Source: CAHJXF01 sp964657795
GTDB taxonomy: Bacteria > Pseudomonadota > Gammaproteobacteria > Burkholderiales > Burkholderiaceae_D
Assembly: GCA_964657795.1 (NCBI GenBank)
Contig: CAZZWS010000263.1
Coordinates: forward strand, 1-5,050
DNA: 5,050 nucleotides
Direction of reading: 5' to 3'
In this document: positions 1-5,050 of the stretch, piece after piece
How the letters are laid out: each line of letters begins with the position of its first letter
Numbering within the stretch: position 1 is the first letter of the stretch
Notes under the pieces: model-generated
The model's input: the letters and a program-made list of their open reading frames with translations, nothing else
Told to the model about the DNA's origin: nothing
Databases searched by the model: none
Position numbers and translations under genes: made by a program

Positions 1-729
1 GGCCGCCTCTTCGTCGCGCAGGCGATGCGCACTGAACAGTCCGTGGGTCGCGTTGACGAAGCGCAGGTGCTCGCCCTGCGGCGTATCGATATCGAAGCCG
101 AGCGACTTGTCGATCATCGCCATCGCGTCGACGTGGCACCCCATCTCCTTGAAGAGCAGGGCGGTCGTCGAGCAGGCCACGCATTCCAAGAAAGGATCGC
201 CGCTCGCGCGCGCGAGCACGAGGGATCGCTCGAGGGACCTGCAGGCGCCCTCGAAGTTGGCGCTGTCGATGTACACGCCGCCGAGAACATGGCACGCGCG
301 GCCTTCGAGGTTCGCGAAGCCGCGTTCGGCCGCGATGGCGCAGGCCGCCGTGCCACGCGGAATGCCGTCGAAGCTGAAGCCGATGCGCTGATAGTAGACG
401 CACGCGTCGGCCAGCAGCCGGCAGCGTCGTTCGTCCAGCGCTGCACTGTCGTGCCACCGCATGACGACGGTCGTCAGGTCGTCGACCTCCGGCTTGTGCG
501 CGGGATCGAAGTCCGCGATCGACGCCGCGAGCCGCGTGGCGACGTCGTCGAACGTGTCGCCGATCACACCGTCGTCGCCGGCCTCGTCGGCTCGGGACGC
601 GTCGTGACGCGAAAACAGATCGTCGTCCGGAGTGTCGTGCATGTGATCGAGCGCCCGCGGGTCTACCTGGATCTCGTTTCGCTCGACCTCGACGATCACC
701 GCGGAGAGCATTGAATGAACATCCGACAT
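1..729 (-). CDS. TPR-repeat-like protein, N-terminal part, runs off the left edge
   Basis: An open minus-strand frame from ATG at 729 has no stop before base 1, giving 243 residues of a longer protein. Its codons end almost always in G or C, unlike the competing frames here. Residues 1-90 are acidic, with a Asp-rich stretch near 33-37, and look unstructured. From about residue 100 the sequence becomes helical. Two stretches fit the tetratricopeptide pattern: about 140-173 (Leu149-Gly150, Tyr153, Phe159, Ala162, then a 'LARASGD' turn) and about 180-213 (Ala190-Leu191, Gly197, Ala202). TPR helices bind other proteins, so this is probably a sensing or docking region. In proteobacteria such regions often precede a GGDEF or other signalling domain, but none is visible here and I assign no function. 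No signal peptide or membrane segment is seen. The start is uncertain: ATG 711 is an alternative, neither has a clear Shine-Dalgarno, and an in-frame stop at 766-768 bounds the frame. Confidence 0.72.
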   Translation of the reverse strand, partial: MSDVHSMLSAVIVEVERNEIQVDPRALDHMHDTPDDDLFSRHDASRADEAGDDGVIGDTFDDVATRLAASIADFDPAHKPEVDDLTTVVMRWHDSAALDERRCRLLADACVYYQRIGFSFDGIPRGTAACAIAAERGFANLEGRACHVLGGVYIDSANFEGACRSLERSLVLARASGDPFLECVACSTTALLFKEMGCHVDAMAMIDKSLGFDIDTPQGEHLRFVNATHGLFSAHRLRDEEAA

Positions 730-1049
730 CGAAGGCCGTGCGGATCGCAAAGCTCGGCGCCAGCGTCATCGCGAAGGCACGGAAGGGGCTCTGCGACAGG
801 TTGTCGACCTGGAACTCGCGTTCGTCGCGGCGACTCCGCGACGGTCGCCGACCGAGCGACGAAGTTAGCACGGCGGTGCACGGCCGCAATGACGTGCGGG
901 CTCCGATGACAAATCGTCGCTTCATCAAAATTGCCCACCCGTGTCGTGGCGGACTCGTCAACGAGGCTTCGACCCACGCCGGCTCCTGCCTGATCCTCTA
1001 AACTGAAGCCTTCGTCGGTCGTCTCATCCGCCATTTCTCCATTCCACGC
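730..1049. other. Divergent intergenic region between the TPR gene and tsaB
   Basis: This 320-bp stretch separates two divergently transcribed genes and should hold both promoters. No reading frame across it gives a recognisable protein. Its left half (794-854) holds three inverted repeats, listed separately. A TAAACT hexamer at 999-1004 resembles a -10 box about 45 bp upstream of the tsaB ATG, but no matching -35 lies 16-18 bp before it. On the minus strand a TTGACG hexamer (961 to 956) resembles a -35 box, but no good -10 follows at normal spacing. I therefore call no promoter. No Shine-Dalgarno sequence is evident before tsaB. Confidence 0.6.
794..854. repeat. Cluster of three inverted repeats
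   Basis: Three perfect dyads follow one another in 61 bp. The first has 5-bp arms, CGACA at 794-798 and TGTCG at 802-806. The second has 8-bp arms, CGTCGCGG at 823-830 and CCGCGACG at 836-843, around a 5-base loop. The third has 6-bp arms, CGGTCG at 842-847 and CGACCG at 849-854, sharing two bases with the second. No T-run follows on either strand, so an intrinsic terminator is unlikely. They could be protein-binding sites or RNA hairpins in a long leader. CG-rich DNA also makes such dyads by chance. Confidence 0.45.
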
Positions 1050-1790
1050 ATGACACCAGTCGTCCTCGGCATCGACACTTCGGGTCGCTGGTGTTCGGCC
1101 GCGCTGCTGCGCGGCGACGCGTCGCACGTGCGCCGGGCGGAAGTCGGCAACGCGCATTCGTCGCATCTGTTGGGGATGATCGACGCGGTCCTCGGCGATG
1201 CGGGGCTGCGCCTTGCCGATTGCGACGTGCTCGCGTTCGGCGCCGGGCCGGGGTCGTTCACCGGCTTGCGGGTCGCTTGCGCGGCGGCGCAGGGGCTCGC
1301 GTACGGCGCCGATCTCGGTGTGGCGGCGATCGGGACGCTGGACGCCATCGCATACTCGGCTCTCTCAAGCGAGAGCGATGGCCCCTCGACCTTGCTGGTC
1401 GCACACGATGCGCGGATGGGCGAGGTGTATTGGTCATTGTTCGCGGTCGACGGGCGATCGTCGAACCGCCTCGCGGGGCCAGCGCTCGGCACGCCGATCC
1501 GCTTGCGAGCCGCGCTCCAAGAGCTCGGCATGGCCGCGCGCGTGGACCTCGGCTGCGGCAACGCGTGGGACGTGCACGGCGCTGCGATGGAGGGCATCGC
1601 GACACGGGTCGTGAGCCGCGCCGCCGCCGATGCCGCGGACGTCGCCGCGCTCGGCCTGCAGGCGTGGCGTGACGGAAAGCTCGTGTCGCCCGAACAGGCG
1701 CGTCCCGTCTACGTGCGCAACGAGGTCGCGCAGACGACGCTCGAGCGCCTGGCGCGCAAGCAGGCCGCGGCGTTTGCGGTCGACGCATGA
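1050..1790 (+). CDS. tsaB: tRNA threonylcarbamoyladenosine biosynthesis protein TsaB
   Basis: TsaB is the cytoplasmic, non-catalytic partner of TsaD. With TsaE they transfer threonylcarbamoyl from the TsaC product onto A37 of ANN-decoding tRNAs (t6A). The protein has 246 residues, close to the usual 220-240. It opens with the ASKHA-fold strand 'VLGIDTS' (residues 5-11), followed by His36-Ser37-Ser38-His39-Leu40. The hallmark motif GAGPGSFTGLR lies at 64-74. 'DARMGEVYW' (120-128) and the C-terminal 'RPVYVRNEVA' (218-227) are also typical. Residues 101-112 (ALSSESDGPS) form a short variable loop. ATG 1050 is chosen because it puts the first beta strand at the N-terminus as in the family; no Shine-Dalgarno is visible before it. 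It leads a three-gene operon, and its stop overlaps the rimI start (ATGA). tsaC, tsaD and tsaE are not in the window, which is normal since they are usually scattered. Confidence 0.95.
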   Translation: MTPVVLGIDTSGRWCSAALLRGDASHVRRAEVGNAHSSHLLGMIDAVLGDAGLRLADCDVLAFGAGPGSFTGLRVACAAAQGLAYGADLGVAAIGTLDAIAYSALSSESDGPSTLLVAHDARMGEVYWSLFAVDGRSSNRLAGPALGTPIRLRAALQELGMAARVDLGCGNAWDVHGAAMEGIATRVVSRAAADAADVAALGLQAWRDGKLVSPEQARPVYVRNEVAQTTLERLARKQAAAFAVDA

Positions 1791-2314
1791 GTGCGCGGCC
1801 GGTCGATGCACGCGCGAGCCGGGTGAGCGGAGACGCGGGCGAGCCTTCCTTCGTGCCGATGAACCTGTCCGACGTGGCCGAGGTGGCGATGATCGAACAG
1901 AGCATCTACGCCGCGCCGTGGACCGGCGGCAATTTCGTCGACTCGCTGAACGCCGGCTACTGCGCCTGGACGCTGCGGGCCGACGCACGCGTGTCGATCC
2001 ACGCCGCACCGTTGATCGGATACTTCGTGTTGATGGCGGCGGTCGACGAGGCGCATCTGCTCAACGTCAGCGTGGCCACCGCCTGGCAGGGACGCGGCCA
2101 TGGGTTGTTCCTGCTGCAACGGGCCGCGGCACTCGCCCGCGACCACAAGGCGGGGGCGGTGATCCTCGAAGTCAGGCCGTCCAACACGCGGGCGCTCGGC
2201 ATCTACCGGCGCTTCGGGTTTCGCGAACACGGGTTGCGGCGTCGTTACTACCCGGTCAGCGCCGACGATCAGCAGACCCGTGAGGACGCCATCGTGATGC
2301 GGCTGCAGTTGTGA
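1787..2314 (+). CDS. rimI: Ribosomal protein S18 alanine N-acetyltransferase RimI
   Basis: This GNAT-fold enzyme moves acetyl from acetyl-CoA to the N-terminal alanine of ribosomal protein S18. It has 175 residues, about 25 more than E. coli RimI (148). The excess is mostly an N-terminal extension of about 20 residues before the conserved 'FVPMNLSDVAEVAMIEQ' start. The acetyl-CoA loop QGRGHG is at 101-106, matching Q/R-x-x-G-x-G/A. 'LEVRPSN' (127-133) holds Glu128 and 'IYRRFGF' (139-145) holds Tyr140, which align with the E. coli catalytic Glu103 and Tyr115. 'RRRYYP' (151-156) and 'EDAIVM' (166-171) are RimI signatures that separate it from general GNATs. The start at 1787 is favoured because ATGA overlaps the tsaB stop, implying translational coupling. 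ATG 1859 (Met25) is an alternative giving a family-like length. The tsaB-rimI pairing is common and supports the assignment. Confidence 0.93.
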   Translation: MSARPVDARASRVSGDAGEPSFVPMNLSDVAEVAMIEQSIYAAPWTGGNFVDSLNAGYCAWTLRADARVSIHAAPLIGYFVLMAAVDEAHLLNVSVATAWQGRGHGLFLLQRAAALARDHKAGAVILEVRPSNTRALGIYRRFGFREHGLRRRYYPVSADDQQTREDAIVMRLQL

Positions 2315-2997
2315 GCACGACGACGCTGGAACGGCGTCGACGCGTGGTCGATGCGATGGGTCTCGGTCCCCTGTGGGTATCGCGAGCGCCGAGCGGCGTG
2401 GCCGATCGGCCCGCTGGCGACCGCGCCGCATCCATCGCCACGATGGACCTCGACGAACTCGCCGAAGCGGTGAAGACCTGTGTTGCGTGCGCGCTGTGCG
2501 CCACGCGGACGCACGCGGTATTCGGCGAGGGCGCGGATCGGCCGCAATGGCTGGTCGTGGCGGCCGCGCCGACGCGCGACGACGACATCGCCGGCGTCCC
2601 GGCGAGCGGTCAGCCAGGACGATTGCTCGACGCGATGCTGGCGGCGGTGGACCTGTCGCGGGAGCGGAACGCCTTCGTGACGACGGCCGTGAAGTGCCGG
2701 CCACCCGGAGACCGCGAGCCGCTGCCGATCGAGATCGAGACCTGCAGGCCCTACCTCGATCGGCAGGTCGCTCTGATGTCGCCGCGTCTGCTGCTGGCGG
2801 TCGGAGACGCGGCCACGCGCGCCCTGTCGGGTTCGCTCGCCGGCACGCGGGGTGAGGAACGGACCGTTCTGTCGAATCAGCGGACCGTGCCGGCCGTCGC
2901 GACGCATCACCCGTCACGACTGCTCGTCGCGCCGCATCTCAAGGCCGAAGCCTGGGCCGATCTCTGCGTGGCGCGCTCGGTCGCGGCCCGGGTCTGA
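2311..2997 (+). CDS. Family-4-type uracil-DNA glycosylase homologue with degenerate active-site motifs
   Basis: Family 4 glycosylases excise uracil from DNA and carry a 4Fe-4S cluster. The 228-residue product keeps the four expected ligands: Cys57 and Cys60 (CVACALC), Cys129 (AVKCRPP) and Cys145. 'VFGEG' (70-74), 'KCRPPGDREP' (128-137), the His200-Pro-Ser motif (HHPSRLL) and the C-terminal 'KAEAWADLC' are family-like. Motif 1, normally GEAPGxxED, reads AAAPTRDDD (84-92), losing the conserved Glu at 85. The following PFVG reads PASG (97-100). The Asn usually found in 'TNVVKC' is Thr125 (TTAVKC). So the fold and cluster look kept while uracil binding and catalysis may be altered or lost; this is inference. 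The N-terminal 'VVDAMGLGPLWVSR' (12-25) resembles betaproteobacterial homologues encoded after rimI. GTG 2311 is chosen because GTGA overlaps the rimI stop, as at the previous junction. The frame is otherwise intact, without stop or frameshift. Confidence 0.85.
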   Translation: MSTTTLERRRRVVDAMGLGPLWVSRAPSGVADRPAGDRAASIATMDLDELAEAVKTCVACALCATRTHAVFGEGADRPQWLVVAAAPTRDDDIAGVPASGQPGRLLDAMLAAVDLSRERNAFVTTAVKCRPPGDREPLPIEIETCRPYLDRQVALMSPRLLLAVGDAATRALSGSLAGTRGEERTVLSNQRTVPAVATHHPSRLLVAPHLKAEAWADLCVARSVAARV

Positions 2998-3017
2998 GCG
3001 GGCCTCGGCGGCCCCGC
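2998..3017. terminator. GC-rich hairpin between convergent genes, possible terminator
   Basis: Directly after the glycosylase stop, GCGGG (2998-3002) can pair with CCCGC (3013-3017) and CC (3003-3004) with GG (3010-3011). C3012 is bulged and the loop is TCGGC. It fills nearly all of the 22-bp gap between two convergent genes, where a bidirectional terminator would be expected. No T-run follows on either strand, so it is not a classic intrinsic terminator. Confidence 0.3.
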
Positions 3018-3019
3018 CG

Positions 3020-4339
3020 TCAATGGCGGACGTCGTGGATCAGGGTCAGCGGATCGCGCTCGAGCCGCCGCAGGTTATGGCGATGGCGACGCATCACGAG
3101 CAGCATCGAGCCGATGACGAAGACGGCGAACAGCATGATGATGGTCTGCACCGACAGGTCGTAACGAACCAGCACCGCATAGATGCAGAGCATCATCATG
3201 ACGGACAGGTTCTCGTTGAAGTTCTGGACCGCGATGGAGTGACCCGCGCTCATCAGCACGTGGCCGCGATACTGCAGCAGTGCGTTCATCGGCACCACGA
3301 AGTAGCCCGCCAGCGCCCCGATCATCGTTAGCAGCAGACTGGCGATGACGAGATACAACGGCACGTGGAGCCCGAATCCTTCGAGGATGATCGGCGGGAC
3401 CGACTCGCGCCGGAAGAACGCCAACGACATCACCAGCACGCCCATCGCGACGCCGAACGGCATGACGGACAGCGCCTTCTTGAGCGGGATGCGCGACGCC
3501 ATGACGGCGCCGGCCGCGATGCCGATCGCGACGACGGCCTGCAGCGTCGCGCCCTGCGTCAGGTCGAGCCCGAGCGACGATGCCGCCCAGCGCAGCACGA
3601 GCAACTGCAACGTCGCGCCGGCGCCCCAGAACAGCGTCGTGACGGCCAGAGAGATCTGGCCGAGCTTGTCGCGCCAGAGCGTCGTGAAGCACTGCGCGAA
3701 GTCGGTGATGAGCCGCGCCGGATTGCGCTCCTGATGCGCGTAGCGCACCCCGGTGTCGGGAATGCGCAGGTTGATCAGCGCGGCGATGGCGTAGATGCAG
3801 GCGATGACGCAGATCGCCGCCTGGGGCGGGGTGTCGATGCCGGTGTCGATGTACGGGATGTCGATCGACAGCATCATCGACGACAGTTTCTCGCCGACGA
3901 GCTGGCCGCCGAGGACGGTGCCGAAGATGATCGACATGACCGTCAGGCCTTCGATCCAGCCGTTGGCCTTGACGAGGTCTTCCGACGGCAGCAGTTCGGT
4001 GAGGATGCCGTACTTGGCCGGCGAATACGCGGCGGCCCCGAGTCCGACGATCGCGTACGCGAACAGCGGGTGCGCGCCGAACAGCATCACGAGGCAGCCC
4101 AGGACCTTCACGCTGTTGGTCATGAACATCACGCGCCCCTTGGGCAACGCGTCCGCGAAAGCGCCGACGAAGGCGGCGAGCAACACGTACGACAGACCGA
4201 AGAACAATTTGAGCAACGGAGTCATCCACTCCGGTGCATCGATCTCGATCAACAGCGAGATGGCCGCGATCAGCAGCGCATTGTCCGCGAGCGACGAAAA
4301 GAACTGCGCCGCCATGATGGTGTAGAAGCCACGCTTCAT
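3020..4339 (-). CDS. lplT: Lysophospholipid transporter LplT (major facilitator superfamily)
   Basis: LplT is an inner-membrane carrier that moves lysophospholipids, chiefly lyso-PE, inward for re-acylation. The 439-residue product is strongly hydrophobic with about 12 predicted membrane spans. It matches the LplT family: 'AQFFSSLADNALLIA' (11-25) with the conserved Asp19-Asn20 pair, MFS motif A-like 'GAFADALPKGRV' (59-70), 'GAAAYSPAKYGILTEL' (101-116), 'KANGWIEG' (124-131), 'LFWGAGATL' (236-244), 'VVPMNALLQ' (348-356) and 'SIAVQNFNEN' (368-377). It is about 40 residues longer than the E. coli protein (397). A polar segment near 150-172 (SIDIPYIDTGIDTPP) and a charged tail after 416 account for much of that. 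ATG 4339 fits the family start; GGAG lies about 13 bases upstream, weaker spacing than usual. In E. coli lplT is followed by the acyltransferase gene aas. Here the downstream neighbour is a convergent gene, so any acyltransferase partner is encoded elsewhere. Confidence 0.93.
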   Translation of the reverse strand: MKRGFYTIMAAQFFSSLADNALLIAAISLLIEIDAPEWMTPLLKLFFGLSYVLLAAFVGAFADALPKGRVMFMTNSVKVLGCLVMLFGAHPLFAYAIVGLGAAAYSPAKYGILTELLPSEDLVKANGWIEGLTVMSIIFGTVLGGQLVGEKLSSMMLSIDIPYIDTGIDTPPQAAICVIACIYAIAALINLRIPDTGVRYAHQERNPARLITDFAQCFTTLWRDKLGQISLAVTTLFWGAGATLQLLVLRWAASSLGLDLTQGATLQAVVAIGIAAGAVMASRIPLKKALSVMPFGVAMGVLVMSLAFFRRESVPPIILEGFGLHVPLYLVIASLLLTMIGALAGYFVVPMNALLQYRGHVLMSAGHSIAVQNFNENLSVMMMLCIYAVLVRYDLSVQTIIMLFAVFVIGSMLLVMRRHRHNLRRLERDPLTLIHDVRH

Positions 4340-4694
4340 CCGTGAGGCCCGTCTCCAGATTGGTCGAGTCGCAGGCCGTCGCCGGGGACTGTGCCGTGAA
4401 CTCGATCAGCATCGCTATCGTCGTCGACGAATACGCGATCTCGTTTCTGCGCTTGCGGCATTGGCGCCTGGTGGCGAGGCGCGCCGCGACGGGAATCATG
4501 ACGTCCCCTTTGCGCGCAGGGTTATATCATGAATCGATCGGTTTACCGGTGGTCGCCACCGGTGCCGACGGGCTGATGCATTCGGCGGACGCGACGTCGT
4601 GAATGGCGCTTTATCATGGCCCGGATCGCTCGCTCTCCGGTCCTCGTCGGCATCCATCGTGCCGTGTCCATCGTCACTCGTTCTCCGCTCGCCC
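4340..4694. other. Divergent intergenic region between lplT and alr
   Basis: This 355-bp gap should contain the promoters of both lplT and alr. Short open frames cross it in several phases, but none gives a recognisable protein. The stretch 4521-4530 (GTTATATCAT) is unusually AT-rich for this DNA. It offers a TATAAC hexamer on the minus strand (4526 to 4521) and TATCAT on the plus strand (4525-4530), each one base from a -10 consensus. A second TATCAT lies at 4612-4617, about 80 bp before alr. None has a good -35 at normal spacing, so promoters are only suggested. A perfect dyad at 4545-4563 is listed separately. A weaker 5-bp dyad (CCGGA 4621-4625, TCCGG 4636-4640) lies in the alr leader. 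No Shine-Dalgarno precedes alr. Confidence 0.6.
4545..4563. repeat. Perfect 8-bp inverted repeat, candidate operator
   Basis: ACCGGTGG (4545-4552) and CCACCGGT (4556-4563) are exact inverted copies around a TCG spacer. No T-run follows on either strand, which argues against an intrinsic terminator. It sits next to the -10-like hexamers at 4521-4530. For the minus-strand TATAAC, the -35 position would fall inside the left arm. Weaker outer arms, GAAT/ATC at 4531-4539 and GAT/ATTC at 4575-4583, are also inverted, with the centre shifted by about 3 bp. A regulator-binding site for lplT or alr is a reasonable guess; the binding protein is unknown. Confidence 0.45.
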
Positions 4695-5050
4695 GTGTCC
4701 AGACCCATCGAAGCGCTGCTGTCCCGTCGTGCGATCGCCGCCAACATCGACATCGTCAAACGCGCGGCTCCCACCTCGCGTGTGTGGGCGGTGCTGAAGG
4801 CCGATGCCTACGGCCACGGTCTCATGCGCGTCGCCGACACCGACAGTCCTGCGCTGACCAACGCCGACGGCATCGCGATCCTCGACCTCAAAGCTGCCGA
4901 GCTGTTGCGCGAGCGCGGATGGACAAAGCCGATCCTGCTGCTCGAAGGCTGCTTCGACGCGGGCGACCTCGAACGCGCGATGCGGTCCGACGTGACGGTC
5001 ACGGTGCATCACGACGAGCAGATCGCCATGATCGAAGCCGCGCGACCGGT
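4695..5050 (+). CDS. alr: Alanine racemase, N-terminal part, runs off the right edge
   Basis: Alr is a cytoplasmic PLP enzyme that interconverts L- and D-alanine, supplying D-Ala for peptidoglycan. The window holds 118 complete codons of a protein usually about 360 residues long. The signature 'AVLKADAYGHG' (32-42) contains Lys35, the expected PLP Schiff-base lysine, and Tyr39. 'DGIAILDLKAAELLRERGW' and 'PILLLEG' follow as in fold-type III racemases, and 'VTVHHDEQ' marks the next barrel strand. The catalytic Tyr of the C-terminal domain lies beyond the edge. GTG 4695 is chosen because it begins 'MSRPIEALL', as family members do. An upstream in-frame GTG at 4659 would add 12 unfamiliar residues. 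No Shine-Dalgarno is visible. The gene is divergent from lplT. I cannot tell from this part whether it is the biosynthetic (alr) or catabolic (dadX) paralogue; the lplT neighbour favours alr. Confidence 0.93.
   Translation, partial: MSRPIEALLSRRAIAANIDIVKRAAPTSRVWAVLKADAYGHGLMRVADTDSPALTNADGIAILDLKAAELLRERGWTKPILLLEGCFDAGDLERAMRSDVTVTVHHDEQIAMIEAARP

Noticed and set aside
25..714. Plus-strand open frame of 229 codons over the TPR gene
   Set aside because: It is antisense to the minus-strand TPR frame. Its product (rich in Arg, Val, Asp, His) has no recognisable motif and looks like a high-GC mirror frame.
999..1004. TAAACT as a -10 box for tsaB
   Set aside because: No acceptable -35 hexamer lies 16-18 bp upstream, so it is noted but not called as a promoter.
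696..1166. Open frames of about 96-156 codons across the 730-1049 gap on either strand
   Set aside because: Neither has a recognisable domain. The minus-strand one runs into tsaB and the TPR gene, and the plus-strand one has weaker codon bias than its neighbours and no ribosome-binding site.
1709..2917. Minus-strand open frame of 402 codons across rimI and the glycosylase gene
   Set aside because: It is antisense to two genes with clear family motifs, and its product is Arg/Pro/Ala-rich low-complexity sequence.
3365..4345. Plus-strand open frame of 326 codons antisense to lplT
   Set aside because: The product is extremely rich in Arg, Asp, Gln and His, a typical antisense artefact of a GC-rich membrane-protein gene. 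The lplT frame has unambiguous family motifs.
3075..4499. Minus-strand open frame of 474 codons in another phase over lplT
   Set aside because: Apart from about 50 unrecognised residues upstream of lplT it is an Arg/His-rich shadow of lplT.
4342..4602. Plus-strand 86-codon open frame in the lplT-alr gap
   Set aside because: It has no family resemblance and no Shine-Dalgarno, and it spans the dyad and -10-like elements, which suits a control region better than a gene.
4659..4694. Upstream GTG start for alr
   Set aside because: It would add residues (VPCPSSLVLRSP) that do not resemble Alr N-termini, whereas GTG 4695 gives the family-like 'MSRPI' start.

Overview
The window is GC-rich with strong G/C preference at third codon positions. 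It carries ordinary housekeeping genes whose protein sequences and order (tsaB-rimI-uracil-DNA glycosylase, then convergent lplT, then divergent alr) look betaproteobacterial, most likely Burkholderiales. That placement rests on family recognition only. I see no rRNA, tRNA, CRISPR array, insertion sequence or phage gene.

Layout. (1) Positions 1-729, minus strand: the N-terminal 243 residues of a tetratricopeptide-repeat-like protein that runs off the left edge. (2) Positions 730-1049: a 320-bp divergent intergenic region with three closely spaced inverted repeats. (3) Positions 1050-2997, plus strand: a compact three-gene operon, tsaB, rimI and a family-4-type uracil-DNA glycosylase homologue, each junction overlapping by 4 bp (ATGA, then GTGA). 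(4) Positions 3020-4339, minus strand: lplT, a major-facilitator lysophospholipid transporter, convergent with the operon across a 22-bp gap that can form a GC-rich hairpin. (5) Positions 4340-4694: a 355-bp divergent intergenic region with a perfect 8-bp inverted repeat and AT-rich -10-like elements. (6) Positions 4695-5050, plus strand: the first 118 codons of alr (alanine racemase), cut by the right edge.

How the genes fit together. TsaB supports t6A modification of ANN-decoding tRNAs and RimI acetylates ribosomal protein S18, so the first two operon genes serve translation. The third is a DNA-repair-type protein whose Fe-S ligands are intact but whose uracil-binding motifs are degenerate. 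LplT (lysophospholipid import across the inner membrane) and Alr (D-alanine for peptidoglycan) are both envelope functions, and they are transcribed divergently from a shared control region.

I found no clearly new multi-gene system. The points most worth a second look are the eroded active-site motifs of the glycosylase homologue, the dyad in the lplT-alr region, the cluster of dyads upstream of tsaB, and the left-edge TPR protein whose output domain lies outside the window.
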